Assembly: GCA_022360235.1 (NCBI GenBank)
Contig: JAKSDE010000124.1
Span: forward strand, 1 to 6,162
Source: Cytophagales bacterium
Lineage (GTDB): Bacteria > Bacteroidota > Bacteroidia > Cytophagales > Amoebophilaceae
Length of the DNA: 6,162 nucleotides
Direction: 5' to 3'
Below the pieces are notes generated by a model. The model did no database searches and was not told the DNA's origin. It saw only the letters and a program-made list of their open reading frames with translations. Shown one piece after another: positions 6,049 through 6,162 of this stretch; within the stretch, counting starts at the first letter, position 1, and every line of letters begins with the position of its first letter. Position numbers and translations under genes: made by a program.

Positions 6049-6162
6049 TGGAAATAGAAGGGTTGGATGAGAAGTCCTGAGTTACAAAGCCTTTGGAGTA
6101 GAAGCTGTCAAACGCTTTTTCAAAGGCACTCCAGTCTATTGGGTCTGCTAGGACCTTCAAGA
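5841..6162. other. Transposon-debris region without intact genes
   Basis: The 322 bases after the YghO-like gene hold the Y1 transposase relic on the plus strand and the IS5-type fragment on the minus strand. No intact gene, terminal inverted repeat or target-site duplication could be picked out by eye, and a functional terminator for the YghO-like gene is not evident. Confidence 0.6.
6074..6160 (-). pseudogene. Fragment of an IS5/IS1182-group transposase N-terminus (DUF772-like)
   Basis: Read on the minus strand from the window edge, the frame gives LKVLADPIDWSAFEKAF followed by DSFYSKGFVTQD. This fits the start of IS5/IS1182-group DDE transposases with a DUF772-type N-terminus, where '(L/I)VxLAxxIDWxxFExxFxxxYSKxGRPxxPIRLMVGLLLLK' is typical. 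The match fades after about 29 residues (near 6074). The frame then stops at 6014-6016, well before any catalytic domain, so it is a truncated piece. Its 5' part lies outside the window at the right, so I cannot tell whether a start codon survives. It faces the plus-strand Y1 relic, with a junction around 6048-6073. Confidence 0.5.

Noticed and set aside
5827..6057. 76-codon open frame starting at TTG after/overlapping the YghO-like gene
   Set aside because: Only its first dozen in-register residues match a known family; a better Y1 transposase match continues in another frame, so the long frame is an artefact of decay. It also starts inside the preceding gene from a rare start codon.
6014..6073. 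Continuation of the minus-strand IS5-like frame (SYLLLDKLLAE) as transposase sequence
   Set aside because: It is antisense to the better-matching plus-strand Y1 segment (QPKELFSQEFIQQKI), so I treat it as coincidental reading of the other relic.

Overview
The window looks like a piece of an A+T-rich chromosome from a Bacteroidetes bacterium. The evidence is: a short zinc-free adenylate kinase followed by ObgE; an ObgE without its C-terminal OCT domain; four boxes fitting the Bacteroidetes -7 consensus TAnnTTTG in front of transcription units; and no clear Shine-Dalgarno sequence before any start codon. The decayed insertion sequences between genes would suit a host-associated lineage such as Amoebophilaceae (Amoebophilus/Cardinium), but that placement is inference.

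Layout, left to right. Bases 1-219 hold no gene I can support, only a probable promoter. On the plus strand come adk (adenylate kinase, 220-804) and, 17 bases later, obgE (ribosome-assembly GTPase, 822-1811). The 314-base gap that follows carries, on the minus strand, a short decayed stretch resembling the helix-turn-helix part of an IS630-type transposase, then a candidate promoter for a MarC-family membrane protein (2126-2722). The RNase HI gene (rnhA, 2723-3169) starts on the base after the MarC stop codon. Converging from the other strand is ffh (3204-4523), the protein subunit of the signal recognition particle. A 144-base divergent promoter region separates ffh from a 390-residue GNAT-like protein of the YghO type (4668-5840), of unknown function.

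The right end (5839-6162) holds two decayed transposase fragments. A plus-strand IS200-like/REP-associated (Y1) transposase C-terminal piece, with a frameshift and an in-frame stop, begins at the stop codon of the YghO-like gene. It abuts a minus-strand fragment resembling the N-terminus of an IS5/IS1182-group DDE transposase, which runs off the window.

The intact genes are mostly core housekeeping: nucleotide balance (adk), ribosome assembly (obgE), RNA-DNA hybrid removal (rnhA) and membrane protein targeting (ffh). They do not form one pathway. I found no CRISPR array, tRNA, rRNA, riboswitch, prophage, toxin-antitoxin or defence system, and nothing I would call a new biological system. The most informative observations are the three transposase relics, an apparent short deletion in the adenylate kinase lid region, and the conserved but uncharacterised YghO-like protein.
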